DNA from: an uncultured Nioella sp.
Lineage (GTDB): Bacteria; Pseudomonadota; Alphaproteobacteria; Rhodobacterales; Rhodobacteraceae
Direction: 5' to 3'
Length of the DNA stretch: 64,000 bases
Assembly: GCA_947495575.1 (NCBI GenBank)
Contig: CANLZL010000006.1
Location: 62,001-126,000, forward strand
Position 1 is the first letter of the stretch; every line of letters starts with the position of its first letter. Made by a program: the position numbers and the translations under genes. Below, piece after piece: positions 9,508 through 18,165 of the stretch. Below the pieces are notes generated by a model that had not been told where the DNA came from, ran no database searches, and saw only the letters and a list, made by a program, of their open reading frames with translations.

Positions 9508-9981
9508 ATGCGTCTTGCCCTGCTCTCGGCCCTCTTCTGGTTCGCGTTGGATCAGATCAGCAAATATGTTGTGCTTTATGGCATGAACCTTGTTGAGCTT
9601 GGTTCGATCGAGGTCTTTCCGCCCTATCTGAATTTCCGCATGGGCTGGAACACGGGCATAAATTTCGGGCTTCTTTCAGGTAGTCCTGATGCCACACGTT
9701 GGCTTTTGATTGCTTTGGCCTTTGTCGTTTCGGCCTGGGTGCTTTGGTGGGCCAAGACCTCCATGACCCGCAAAATCGCCCATATTTCGGCAGGCGCCAT
9801 TGTTGGCGGGGCGATCGCAAACGCCTTCGACCGCGTTATTTATGGGGCCGTGGCCGATTTTCTGAACACCACCTGTTGCGGGTTTGAAAACCCCTATGCG
9901 TTCAACTTGGCCGATGTCGGCATCTTCCTTGGTGCCATTGGTTTGCTGATCTTTGCCGATAACCCCAAGAACACCCCGTGA
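9508..9981 (+). CDS. lspA: lipoprotein signal peptidase (signal peptidase II)
   Basis: The 157-residue inner-membrane aspartic peptidase cleaves signal peptides of diacylglyceryl prolipoproteins. Seen are four hydrophobic segments and the two catalytic regions: [11 protein letters not shown] (family NxGxAFG) and [20 protein letters not shown] with the two catalytic Asp. I start at ATG 9508 ([11 protein letters not shown]) with AGGATTGG upstream; the track-like longer frame from 9475 adds residues that do not resemble the family. Two lipoproteins nearby (DUF3035 just downstream) are potential substrates. Confidence 0.94.
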   Translation: MRLALLSALFWFALDQISKYVVLYGMNLVELGSIEVFPPYLNFRMGWNTGINFGLLSGSPDATRWLLIALAFVVSAWVLWWAKTSMTRKIAHISAGAIVGGAIANAFDRVIYGAVADFLNTTCCGFENPYAFNLADVGIFLGAIGLLIFADNPKNTP

Positions 9982-10028
9982 CGACAGGAAAAACTTGCGT
10001 TAAACCCAATCTCAGAAGGAGTGACGGA

Positions 10029-10550
10029 ATGAGCAAGTTTCGCTTGAGCATAACCTTGGGTCTGGCACTGGTCGTGCTGGCCGCCTGTGGGCGTGGCGAT
10101 CCGACTTTGCTGAATCTGCGCCAGGACGGGGACGGACCTGACGAGTTTTCCGTCTTGCCCTCGCGCCCGCTTGAAATGCCCCAGGATCTTGCGGCTTTGC
10201 CAACGCCAACGCTTGGCGGCGGCAATCTGGCTGATCCTGATCCAGAGGCAGACATCGCAGCGGCATTGGGCGGAAACGTAAATCGCGCTTCGGCGGGGTC
10301 GCAGGCTCTTGTCGGCCATGCCACACGTTTTGGCGTTAGCGCTGGCATCCGCGAAACCCTTGCCGCAGAAGATCTGGAGTTCCGTCGTCGCAATGACGGG
10401 CGCCTTCTCGAACGCATCTTTGCGGTCAATGTTTACTTCCGCGCCTACCGCGAACAATCCCTTGACCAATATCTGGAGCTTGAGCGTATGCGTGCGGCTG
10501 GTATCCGCACACCAGCCGCCCCCCCCGAGGAAATCGGAAACCTGAACTGA
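10029..10550 (+). CDS. DUF3035 lipoprotein
   Basis: The 173-residue protein starts MSKFRLSITLGLALVVLAAC, a lipoprotein signal with lipobox LAAC, so it should be lipidated after cleavage. The mature part resembles DUF3035: an N-terminal DEFSVLPSRPLEMP segment and a charged helix-rich C-terminus (RNDGRLLERIF, LDQYLELERMR). An AAGGAGTG site lies upstream of ATG 10029. It follows lspA by 47 bp and precedes two M16 peptidases, a familiar roseobacter order. Its function is unknown; an envelope role is likely from the signal alone. Confidence 0.82.
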   Translation: MSKFRLSITLGLALVVLAACGRGDPTLLNLRQDGDGPDEFSVLPSRPLEMPQDLAALPTPTLGGGNLADPDPEADIAAALGGNVNRASAGSQALVGHATRFGVSAGIRETLAAEDLEFRRRNDGRLLERIFAVNVYFRAYREQSLDQYLELERMRAAGIRTPAAPPEEIGNLN

Positions 10551-10554
10551 ACAG

Positions 10555-10636
10555 AAGAATTTTCCCGAAAATCCTTCCCAAAACAAAATCTTTAAATGAA
10601 GATTTTGCGACGGAAAAATCTTAGCCAAGGTTTTTC
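10555..10636. repeat. three consecutive AAGATTTT-arm palindromes (REP-like cluster)
   Basis: Three short inverted repeats with related arms follow the DUF3035 gene. Unit 1 is AAGAATTTT/AAAATCCTT with a 4-base loop (10555-10576). Unit 2 is a perfect CAAAATCTT/AAGATTTTG pair with a 6-base loop (10584-10607). Unit 3 is GAAAAATCTT/AAGGTTTTTC with a 4-base loop (10613-10636). The A/T-rich tails could make any of them a terminator, but three in a row suggests a repeat element. A fourth copy lies at 29626-29647. Confidence 0.7.
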
Positions 10637-10742
10637 TGATACGGCTATTCCGCGCTCACATCCTTGTCAGGACGCTTGATGCCGGACAGAAAGCCCGTAT
10701 CTGTTGATAGATATTCAATGAATCATTTTGAGGTTTGCACAT

Positions 10743-12068
10743 ATGATGCGACTTGCTCTTGCCGCTGCACTGTCTTTAACGGCTTTCACTTCAAGCCCGC
10801 ACGCGGCGGAGGTGTCGGAGTTTACCCTGGAAAACGGCCTACATGCCGTCGTCATTGAAGACCACCGCGCGCCCGTCGTGGTTCATATGCTGTGGTACCG
10901 CGCCGGTGCCGCCGATGAACCGCCCGGCGCCTCGGGCATCGCGCATTTTTTGGAACATCTCTTGTTCAAAGCGACCGAGACCATGGAAAGCGGCGAGTTT
11001 TCCCGCGTGGTCGAAGAAAATGGAGGCTCAGATAATGCCTTCACCAGCTGGGATTACACCGGCTATTTTCAAAGGGTCGCCAGCGACCGGCTGGGCCTGA
11101 TGATGCAGATGGAAGCGGACCGGATGCGCAATCTTCTGCTAACCGATGACGATATCGAGACAGAGCGCAGCGTCGTACTTGAAGAACGCGGCGAACGCAC
11201 GGAATCAAACGCAGGCGCGCTTTTCTCCGAACAGTTGCGCGCGTCACTTTATCTCGCCCATCCCTATCGCATTCCGATCATCGGTTGGCGTCACGAAGTC
11301 GAAGCCCTGGGCCGTCAGGAAGTGTTCGATTTTTATCAACGCTTCTATTCGCCCGATAACGCCATTCTGGTCGTGGCCGGGGATGTCACACCGGATGAAG
11401 TCCGCGCCCTGGCGGAAGAGCATTACGGCCCGCTTGCCCCATCCATGAACCCCCGCCTTGAACGCCCGTCCGAACCGCCGCAGATTGCCAATCGTGAGGT
11501 TCACTACGCCGATCCGCGGGTTTCGGACCCTTATGTCGTACGCAGCTATCTTGTGCCCGAACGCGACCCCGGCGATCAACGGATGGCCGCAGCACTGACG
11601 CTTCTGTCCAATGTCCTTGGCTCTGGCACAACCGCCGTTTTGCCACAGGCCTTGCAGATCGACACGCAGCGGTCGCTTTATGCCTCGGCCTCGTATAACG
11701 GTCTCAACCTCGATGACAGCGTGTTCTCAATCTACAACGTGCCAACAGGCGACGTGACGCTGGAAGAGGCAGCGGCCGATCTGGACCAGGTGATTGCCGA
11801 TTTTTTGGAAACGGGTGTTGACCCGGAACAGTTTGAACGCCTTCAATTTCAATGGGAGGCCTCCCGCATCTACGAAACTGACGATGTCGGCGCCCTTGCC
11901 CGTCGCTACGGCGCGGCACTGACCTCTGGGCTGACCGTGCAGGATGTTCAGGACTGGCCCGATATCATTGCCTCGATCACACCCGAGGACGTCATGGAGG
12001 CCGCAAGGCTGGTCTTTGAAGAGACCACCCATGTGACCGGCTACCTCAACCAACCCACCGATCAATAA
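10743..12068 (+). CDS. M16 family zinc metallopeptidase, catalytic member
   Basis: The 441-residue protein has a signal peptide (MMRLALAAALSLTAFTSSPHAA) and the inverted zinc motif HFLEH at residues 68-72. A downstream ETERSVVLEERGE stretch supplies the third zinc ligand. Processing-peptidase-like M16B enzymes degrade or trim peptides, here probably in the periplasm. A GAGG site lies 9 bases before ATG 10743. It is 12 bp upstream of a second M16 gene without the zinc motif, and such active/inactive pairs are known to work as heterodimers. It lacks nothing for catalysis that I can see. Confidence 0.92.
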   Translation: MMRLALAAALSLTAFTSSPHAAEVSEFTLENGLHAVVIEDHRAPVVVHMLWYRAGAADEPPGASGIAHFLEHLLFKATETMESGEFSRVVEENGGSDNAFTSWDYTGYFQRVASDRLGLMMQMEADRMRNLLLTDDDIETERSVVLEERGERTESNAGALFSEQLRASLYLAHPYRIPIIGWRHEVEALGRQEVFDFYQRFYSPDNAILVVAGDVTPDEVRALAEEHYGPLAPSMNPRLERPSEPPQIANREVHYADPRVSDPYVVRSYLVPERDPGDQRMAAALTLLSNVLGSGTTAVLPQALQIDTQRSLYASASYNGLNLDDSVFSIYNVPTGDVTLEEAAADLDQVIADFLETGVDPEQFERLQFQWEASRIYETDDVGALARRYGAALTSGLTVQDVQDWPDIIASITPEDVMEAARLVFEETTHVTGYLNQPTDQ

Positions 12069-12080
12069 GAGGCCAGAGAG

Positions 12081-13388
12081 ATGTTTCGCATATTTATTGC
12101 CGCCCTCACCCTTTTGGCCAGCCCCGCCCTTGCCCAGGTCGATATCCGCGAAGTGACTTCGCCGGGGGGTATCACCGCTTGGTTGGTCGAGGATCACTCG
12201 ATTCCCTTCGTCGCCCTTGATATCCGGTTTGCCGGCGGCACAAATCTGGAGGAGCCCGACACCCGCGGCGCCATTCACCTGATGACCGGTTTGCTGGAAG
12301 AGGGCGCAGGCGATTTGGACTCCCGCGAATTTGCCGCCGCCGCGGAATCGCTTGCCACCTATTTCAGCTTTGACGCCTATCGCGATTCTGTTGTCATCAC
12401 CGCTCAAATGCTGACGCAGAACAGAGATGAGGCCGCGGACCTTATGCGCCTCGCCCTTGTTGAGCCCACATTCGAGGACACCGCGATCGAGCGGGTTCGC
12501 AATCAGGTCTTTTCCATCATCGCCAGCGACGCCAATGATCCTGACGAAATCGCCGGTGACGTTCTATACGCCCAAACTTTTGGCGACCATCCCTATGCCA
12601 CGGCGCTTGAGGGCACAGAAGAAAGCGTTGCAGCCCTGACCCGCGACGACCTCGTCACGGCCCACCGCAACGTCCTGACCCGGGGCAATGTCATTGTCGG
12701 CGCATCCGGCGATATCACCCCCGAAGACCTTGGGCGCCTTCTTGACCATATCCTGGGCGATCTGCCTGAGACGGGCGCCACACCTCCGGGGGACGCGCCC
12801 TATAACCTGACGGGCGGCATCACTGTTGTCGACTATCCCAGCCCGCAATCCACCGCCCTTTTTGGCCATCGCGGCATTGAACGGGACGATCCGGAATTCT
12901 TTCCCGCGTTCCTGCTCAATCAGATCCTCGGCGGTGGCAATTTCCGCTCACGCCTGATGACCGAGATTCGCGAGGAGCGCGGCCTGACCTATGGCATTTC
13001 GACGTTCCTGATCCTTTTCGACCACGGTCCAATGATGTTGGGGCAGTTTTCATCCTCGAATGAGCTGGTGGCAGAGGCGATTGACGTCCTGCGCCAGGAA
13101 TGGGCCGATGTCGCGGAGAATGGCGTCAGCGCCGTTGAGCTTGAGGCCGCCCAGCGCTTTCTCACTGGGGCCTACCCGCTACGCTTTACCGGGAATGAAA
13201 ACATTGCTGGCATTCTGGCCGGGATGCAGATCGACAATATGCCCATCGACTACATCAACACCCGCAATGACAATGTCATGGCCGTAACGCTGGAGGATAT
13301 CCGACAGGTCGCCCGCCGCCTGCTGGATCCGGAGGGCCTGCATGTCGTGGTTGTCGGTCAACCCGAGGGGCTGGAAACCACGCCGTAA
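12081..13388 (+). CDS. M16 family peptidase-like protein, non-catalytic partner
   Basis: The 435-residue protein begins with a signal peptide (MFRIFIAALTLLASPALAQ). At the position of the zinc motif it has HLMTGLLEEGAG rather than HxxEH, so zinc binding is not expected. It keeps the C-terminal M16 block FRSRLMTEIREERGLTYGIS, which includes the Arg/Tyr substrate-contact pair. Together with the zinc-containing M16 gene 12 bp upstream this matches the subunit pairing of mitochondrial processing peptidase-like bacterial M16B complexes. Probably periplasmic. Confidence 0.9.
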   Translation: MFRIFIAALTLLASPALAQVDIREVTSPGGITAWLVEDHSIPFVALDIRFAGGTNLEEPDTRGAIHLMTGLLEEGAGDLDSREFAAAAESLATYFSFDAYRDSVVITAQMLTQNRDEAADLMRLALVEPTFEDTAIERVRNQVFSIIASDANDPDEIAGDVLYAQTFGDHPYATALEGTEESVAALTRDDLVTAHRNVLTRGNVIVGASGDITPEDLGRLLDHILGDLPETGATPPGDAPYNLTGGITVVDYPSPQSTALFGHRGIERDDPEFFPAFLLNQILGGGNFRSRLMTEIREERGLTYGISTFLILFDHGPMMLGQFSSSNELVAEAIDVLRQEWADVAENGVSAVELEAAQRFLTGAYPLRFTGNENIAGILAGMQIDNMPIDYINTRNDNVMAVTLEDIRQVARRLLDPEGLHVVVVGQPEGLETTP

Positions 13389-13806
13389 AACGGACCTTCC
13401 ACAGCGTGGCGGCACGGAGCGCTTGATCGCACCGATTTGGCAGAGCGCCTGAATTATGAAACTGAAAAAGAAGGCGATTGCCCGATTTGGGCCGCGCCTG
13501 TTGTGGGCGCTGGAAGAACCTGTCGCCATGCATTTGCCATTGCAAGCAGGCTGGAAAGAGCAACTCCATTTTCAAGGCTGCCCCCCTGTGATGACATAGC
13601 CGGGATGATCGTGATCGGTCAGAGCGGCGGTTCCGGGGCCCTGCATGTCCCTCACAATCCGCGATTCAGACACAGCGCGCGCCGCGTTCCATTTTCCAAT
13701 CCCGATCAACGCGCCGGGTCACGCTGTATTGACCCAATGACCCGACATGTCTGTCTCAAGTCAGACACCAACGCCTATACCAAAGCCCTGATATCCCTTT
13801 GAAGGA
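13389..13806. other. intergenic stretch without a supported gene
   Basis: These 418 bp separate the M16 pair from the convergent end of the sugar operon. A 121-codon frame on the plus strand has no recognisable domain and unbiased composition, so I do not call it. A weak TGTCTG/CAGACA hairpin lies at 13748-13767 with no T run. No tRNA-like fold was found by eye. Confidence 0.5.
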
Positions 13807-14967
13807 TCAACTGGGAATATTCACCCATGCCGAGTCATTTCGAAAGGACTCAACACAGGCAGTGACAAACGCCACCCCTGCCAAGCCATCATACACGGAA
13901 GGGATAAGATGTGCTGTGTGGTCTCCAGCTGACGCAGCTTCGATAGCATCTGCGATCTCAGAGTAGAGATTGGCGAACCCCTCCAAATACCCTTCTGGAT
14001 GGCCGGGTGGGATTCTTGTTGTGCCCGACACGGTCGCATTCATGCCGGCCCCACCTCGCGTGATAATCTGACGCGGTTCTCCAAAACGCGTGAAATACAG
14101 GTTGTTGGGGTTCTCTTGCTCCCATTCCAACCCACCAGATTCGCCATAAAGGCGCAGCTTGAGGCCATTTTCGTTTCCGGGCGCGACTTGGCTGCACCAA
14201 AGCATCCCGCGCGCGCCGCCATTGTAGCGCAGCAGAATATGCGCGTTGTCATCGACCAGACGACCCGGAACAAATGATTGCAAATCCGCGGAAAGGCTCT
14301 CTAATTCCAAGCCGCTTGCGAAACTTGCCAGATTGAACGCATGCGTGCCAATATCGCCGATCGATCCGCCAGCGCCGGACCGCTTCGGGTCAGTGCGCCA
14401 TTGGGCCTGTTTGTTGGTTTCCTCAACTGTTAGCCAGTCCTGCGCGTATTCAACCTGAATGACACGTATCTTCCCCAACAAACCTGCTTCGACCATCTCT
14501 CGGGCTTGTCGGACCATCGGATATCCGGTGTAATTATGGGTCAGGAAAAACATGGCGTCGGAGCGTTCGGCTACCGAGACCAGCTTGGCCGCATCTTCAA
14601 GCGTTGAGGTCAAAGGCTTGTCGCAAATGACATGAATGCCATGATCCAAAAAGGCTTTGGCTGCAGGGAAATGAACATGGTTTGGCGTGACGATAGAAAC
14701 TGCGTCTATTCCATCTGACCGCGCCGCCTCTGCCGCCGCCATTTCCTCGAAACTGGTATAATTACGGTCCATCGACAGACCCAGTTCTTCGCCAGAGGCG
14801 CGCGCTTTCTCCGGGTTCGAGGACAGGGCACCTGCGACGAACTCATATCGGCCGTCTAGGCGTGCGGCGATACGGTGGACCGCACCGATAAAGGCGTCTT
14901 TTCCGCCGCCAACCATGCCGAGTTTCAGGGTTCGATTGCGTCGCGCCGTGCTTGCATCAATTGGCAT
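13807..14967 (-). CDS. Gfo/Idh/MocA family sugar oxidoreductase
   Basis: The 386-residue NAD(P)-dependent dehydrogenase has a Rossmann nucleotide-binding start (LGMVGGGKDAF, glycines at 17-22), VTPNHVHFPAA at 93-103 and CDKPL at 115-119, the family version of the EKP motif. The C-terminal half matches the alpha/beta substrate domain with GGSIGDIGTHAFNL. Such enzymes oxidise sugars or inositols, often at C3. It is the last gene of a minus-strand operon after the isomerase gene (3 bp gap), so it probably acts on the imported sugar. The substrate is not readable. Confidence 0.92.
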   Translation of the reverse strand: MPIDASTARRNRTLKLGMVGGGKDAFIGAVHRIAARLDGRYEFVAGALSSNPEKARASGEELGLSMDRNYTSFEEMAAAEAARSDGIDAVSIVTPNHVHFPAAKAFLDHGIHVICDKPLTSTLEDAAKLVSVAERSDAMFFLTHNYTGYPMVRQAREMVEAGLLGKIRVIQVEYAQDWLTVEETNKQAQWRTDPKRSGAGGSIGDIGTHAFNLASFASGLELESLSADLQSFVPGRLVDDNAHILLRYNGGARGMLWCSQVAPGNENGLKLRLYGESGGLEWEQENPNNLYFTRFGEPRQIITRGGAGMNATVSGTTRIPPGHPEGYLEGFANLYSEIADAIEAASAGDHTAHLIPSVYDGLAGVAFVTACVESFRNDSAWVNIPS

Positions 14968-14970
14968 TGT

Positions 14971-16023
14971 TTAGATCCCCAACATACGTCGATTGGTGGC
15001 ATCATCCGTGCCCCCATCTGCAAAGTCATCAAACGCGCGCTCAGTCACTCGAATGATGTGATCGGACACAAAGGCAGCGCCCTCACGGGCCCCGTCTTCG
15101 GGATGCTTTAAGCAGCATTCCCATTCGACCACGGCCCATCCGTCGAAATCGCTGGCCGCAAATTTTGAAAAAATTGCACCGAAATCGACCTGTCCGTCAC
15201 CGAGACTTCGGAAGCGTCCGGCGCGATCGACCCATGGTTGATAGCCCGAATAGACGCCCTGCCGGCCGGTCGGGTTAAATTCGGCATCCTTAACGTGGAA
15301 CATTTTGATGCGGTCGCTGTAGATATCGAGATTGTCCAGATAATCCAGTTGCTGCAGTACATAATGTGAAGGATCATAGAGCATATTGCATCGCGGGTGA
15401 TTGTTAAGGCGTTCGAGGAACATCTCGAAGGTTACGCCATCATGCAGATCTTCTCCGGGGTGGATTTCATAGCAAATATCAACGCCCATTTCGTCGGCAT
15501 AGTCCAAGATCGGGCGCCACCGATTTGCAAGTTCGTCGAAAGCGGTTTCGATCAGTCCTGCTGGTCGCTGCGGCCATGGGTATAAAAAGGGCCAAGCTAG
15601 CGCGCCCGAGAAAGTCGCGTGGGCGGACAATCCCAAGTTTCGGCTGGCCGCAATTGCCATTTTCACCTGATCGACGGCCCAGGCTTGGCGGGCATCAGGG
15701 TTGCCGCGTACTTCTTCCGCAGCAAATCCGTCAAACGCCTCGTCATAGACAGGGTGAACAGCAACAAGCTGCCCTTGCAGATGGGTTGACAGCTCGGTAA
15801 TTTCGATACCGTTTTCCTTGGCGACACCCAACAGGTCCTGACAATATGTCATCGACGATGCCGCCTTGGTCAGGTCAAACAGGCGGGCGTCCCAACTGGG
15901 GATTTGCACCCCCTTATAGCCACAATCCGCCGCCCATTTCGTTATGCTGTCCCATGAATTAAATGGTGCCTCATCGCTTGCGAACTGCGCGAGGAATAAG
16001 GCAGGGCCTTTCAAAGTCTTCAT
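14971..16023 (-). CDS. sugar phosphate isomerase/epimerase family protein (xylose isomerase-like TIM barrel)
   Basis: The 350-residue protein belongs to the AP-endonuclease-2/xylose-isomerase-like TIM-barrel family. Metal-site residues are suggested by CYEIHPGEDLHDG, NMLYDPSHYVLQ, MFHVKDAEF and VVEWECC. Members isomerise, epimerise or hydrolyse 3-keto sugars in partnership with Gfo/Idh dehydrogenases. ATG 16023 is chosen because GGAGGA sits 6 bases upstream; a TTG two codons earlier would be too close. It lies between the binding-protein gene and the dehydrogenase gene in the same operon. Confidence 0.9.
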   Translation of the reverse strand: MKTLKGPALFLAQFASDEAPFNSWDSITKWAADCGYKGVQIPSWDARLFDLTKAASSMTYCQDLLGVAKENGIEITELSTHLQGQLVAVHPVYDEAFDGFAAEEVRGNPDARQAWAVDQVKMAIAASRNLGLSAHATFSGALAWPFLYPWPQRPAGLIETAFDELANRWRPILDYADEMGVDICYEIHPGEDLHDGVTFEMFLERLNNHPRCNMLYDPSHYVLQQLDYLDNLDIYSDRIKMFHVKDAEFNPTGRQGVYSGYQPWVDRAGRFRSLGDGQVDFGAIFSKFAASDFDGWAVVEWECCLKHPEDGAREGAAFVSDHIIRVTERAFDDFADGGTDDATNRRMLGI

Positions 16024-16088
16024 AGTCAATCCTCCTGAAGTGGCGGCGAGAACAGGGAGTGCCTCGCCGCCTAATTTTCCCTGGCTGA

Positions 16089-17045
16089 TCAGAACGGAGA
16101 GTCAGGGAAATAGAAATCTGCAGCGTTTTCCTGAGTGATCAGGGTCGCGCCGAGGATATAGCGCCCGGAAACCGGGCCGTTCGAAGTGAAGGCCGCAACC
16201 GTGACATCCATTGCGGTGGCAATCATCGCCGGAGGGTAGAGCACGTCAACCGGGACAAGTTCATTGCCGTCCATGATCGCACGAATGGTTTCCTTCATGC
16301 CAGCGCCGCCGACAACGAACATCCCGTCGCCGTCACGCCCGGCCTGCTCAAGCGCGGCCACAACGCCAATTGCAATGTCGTCATCCTGTGCCCAGACCGC
16401 ATCAATGTCAGGAAACCGCGACAGGAAATCCTGCATCACTTCAAACCCGTCATCACGGTTCCAATTGGCAAATTCGGAATCGAGCACGTTGATTCCGGAT
16501 CCTTCGATCGTTTCCATGAACGCGTCAAAGCGTTCATTGTCGATGGTTGTCGGGATGCCGCGCAGGATGACGATATTGTCGCCCTCACCCAGACGGGTCA
16601 TCATGTATTCGGCGCTGACCCGGCCAAGTTCCGGGTTATTGCCCGCAACATAAATATCTTCAATTCCAGGCTGGCTCAGACCACGGTCAACTACGGTGAT
16701 CAGGGCACCGGTCTCCCGCACTTGAATGACCGGATCGGTCAAGGGTTCGGATTCAAAGGGCAGGATGACAAGCGCATCGATTTGATGGATCGAGACCAGA
16801 TCCTCAAGTGCACTGGCCTGACTTGCAGGGTCAGGTGAGTTGACAAGGATGAGATCGATATTGGGGTGAAGTGCTTCCAATCGCACTTCGGCCTGTTCTG
16901 CGTGCCAGTTCATCCCCGCTGCCCAGGCATGGGTGGGGGTAGGATAGCTTACCCCAATCCGTATCTGATCTTGCGCCAGTGCCGCACCTGTCAATCCGAT
17001 GGCGGTAGCCGTCGCAACCGCGAGTGGCTTGAGTATATGTTTCAT
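16089..17045 (-). CDS. sugar ABC transporter periplasmic substrate-binding protein
   Basis: The 318-residue type-I binding protein has a Sec signal peptide with probable cleavage after ALA-24 and a ribose/galactose-binding-protein fold (IRIGVSYPTPTHAWAAGMNWHAEQ, DALVILPFESEPL, VVDRGLSQPG, VWAQDDDIAIGVVAALEQAG). It captures the imported sugar in the periplasm and delivers it to the adjacent permease. A GGAGGA site precedes the ATG. Unusually it comes after the permease in the operon, with about 100 bp of non-coding DNA between them carrying a hairpin. Confidence 0.94.
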   Translation of the reverse strand: MKHILKPLAVATATAIGLTGAALAQDQIRIGVSYPTPTHAWAAGMNWHAEQAEVRLEALHPNIDLILVNSPDPASQASALEDLVSIHQIDALVILPFESEPLTDPVIQVRETGALITVVDRGLSQPGIEDIYVAGNNPELGRVSAEYMMTRLGEGDNIVILRGIPTTIDNERFDAFMETIEGSGINVLDSEFANWNRDDGFEVMQDFLSRFPDIDAVWAQDDDIAIGVVAALEQAGRDGDGMFVVGGAGMKETIRAIMDGNELVPVDVLYPPAMIATAMDVTVAAFTSNGPVSGRYILGATLITQENAADFYFPDSPF

Positions 17046-17085
17046 GGTTTTCTCCTCCGTTGGTGGTAGACACGCCTCTCCTGTT

Positions 17086-17131
17086 CGGACATGTCCGTTA
17101 GTTCACGACGGGACTCCTCCCATCTGTCGTG
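17086..17131. promoter_or_regulatory. palindrome plus hairpin between permease and binding-protein genes
   Basis: A perfect 12-bp palindrome CGGACATGTCCG at 17086-17097 is followed by a CACGAC/GTCGTG inverted repeat (arms 17104-17109 and 17126-17131). They lie in the intercistronic gap upstream of the binding-protein gene. They may stabilise or process the mRNA to raise binding-protein output, or mark an operator; the sequence alone does not decide. Confidence 0.4.
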
Positions 17132-17145
17132 GTGGTTCTTGGTGA

Positions 17146-18165
17146 CTACGTTTTTGTCGTTTTGCCTCGGCCCCACTCACCGCGTTGCAGCCATACCGCG
17201 ATGATGATGATCAGACCTTGCATAGTGCCGTTCAGATAATTCGAGATCAGGTCAGTAAAGTTCAGAATATTGCCAATCACTGTCAGGATGAGCGCGCCAA
17301 TAATCGTTCCACCGATGCGCCCATAACCGCCTTTCAGGACGGTGCCGCCGATGATCACCGCGGCGATGGCCTCCAATTCCCACAAAACACCCGTCGACGC
17401 AGAAGCCGAGCCCAAGCGTGGGACGTAGACAATGGTGGCCAGCGAAACGCAGAACCCCTGAATGACGTAAGTCAGGGTCTTTATCCGATCGACCTTGATG
17501 GCCGAGTATTTTGCAACGGATTCGTTTGACCCAATGGCCGTGCAGTAGCGGCCAAAGGCCGTGCGATTCATCAAGAACCAGCCGCAGATCGCGACAAAAA
17601 TGAAAACCCAAACCGGCACCGGCAGGCCCAGGACACTGCCGTAATAGACCGGACGGTAGGTGCCGCGAATTGCGAAATCGAGCGAAAGCGTGCCGCCATC
17701 TGCAAAATAGGTCACCAAGGACCGGAAAATGCCCATCGTGCCCAGTGTCACGATGAACGCCTCGATTTTGCCCTTGGTTGTAAGCAACCCGTTTATGAGG
17801 CCCGCCCCCAATCCGAGGACGATGGAACAGCCGCACCCGATAAAGACGGTTGTCAGACCTGCGCCAAATGTCTCCAATGCGCTATTCATAACAATGATCA
17901 TCATGCCGGAGATCACGGCCGCCATCGACCCAACCGACAGGTCAATGCCGCCTGTGGTGATGACAAATGTGGCTCCAACAGCGATGACCCCGATAAAGGC
18001 CGACCGGGTGAGGAGATTGGTCAGGTTCCCCTCGCTCAAGAAGGCTGGGTTTAGAAGGTAGCCAATGACCACAAGGATTGTCAGCGCCACGAATGGGCCC
18101 GCGGCTTTGAGGTCCAGTACGAGCGTTCTGCTTTTCGAGGCTGCAGGCGTCGATAGTTCCGTCAT
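17146..18165 (-). CDS. sugar ABC transporter permease (RbsC type)
   Basis: The 339-residue inner-membrane protein has about 8-10 hydrophobic segments and typical BPD_transp_2 motifs, including GGIDLSVGSMAAV near residues 70-82 and a C-terminal AVIIGGTVLKGGYGRIGGTIIGAL loop. It forms the translocation path for the sugar, driven by the ATPase encoded just upstream. Its ATG overlaps the ATPase stop in an ATGA (18162-18165), so translation is coupled. The N-terminal residues 1-20 are polar and probably cytoplasmic. Confidence 0.94.
   Translation of the reverse strand: MTELSTPAASKSRTLVLDLKAAGPFVALTILVVIGYLLNPAFLSEGNLTNLLTRSAFIGVIAVGATFVITTGGIDLSVGSMAAVISGMMIIVMNSALETFGAGLTTVFIGCGCSIVLGLGAGLINGLLTTKGKIEAFIVTLGTMGIFRSLVTYFADGGTLSLDFAIRGTYRPVYYGSVLGLPVPVWVFIFVAICGWFLMNRTAFGRYCTAIGSNESVAKYSAIKVDRIKTLTYVIQGFCVSLATIVYVPRLGSASASTGVLWELEAIAAVIIGGTVLKGGYGRIGGTIIGALILTVIGNILNFTDLISNYLNGTMQGLIIIIAVWLQRGEWGRGKTTKT

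Noticed and set aside
13437-13802. 121-codon frame between the M16 pair and the sugar operon
   Set aside because: No domain, no convincing ribosome site; described only as intergenic.
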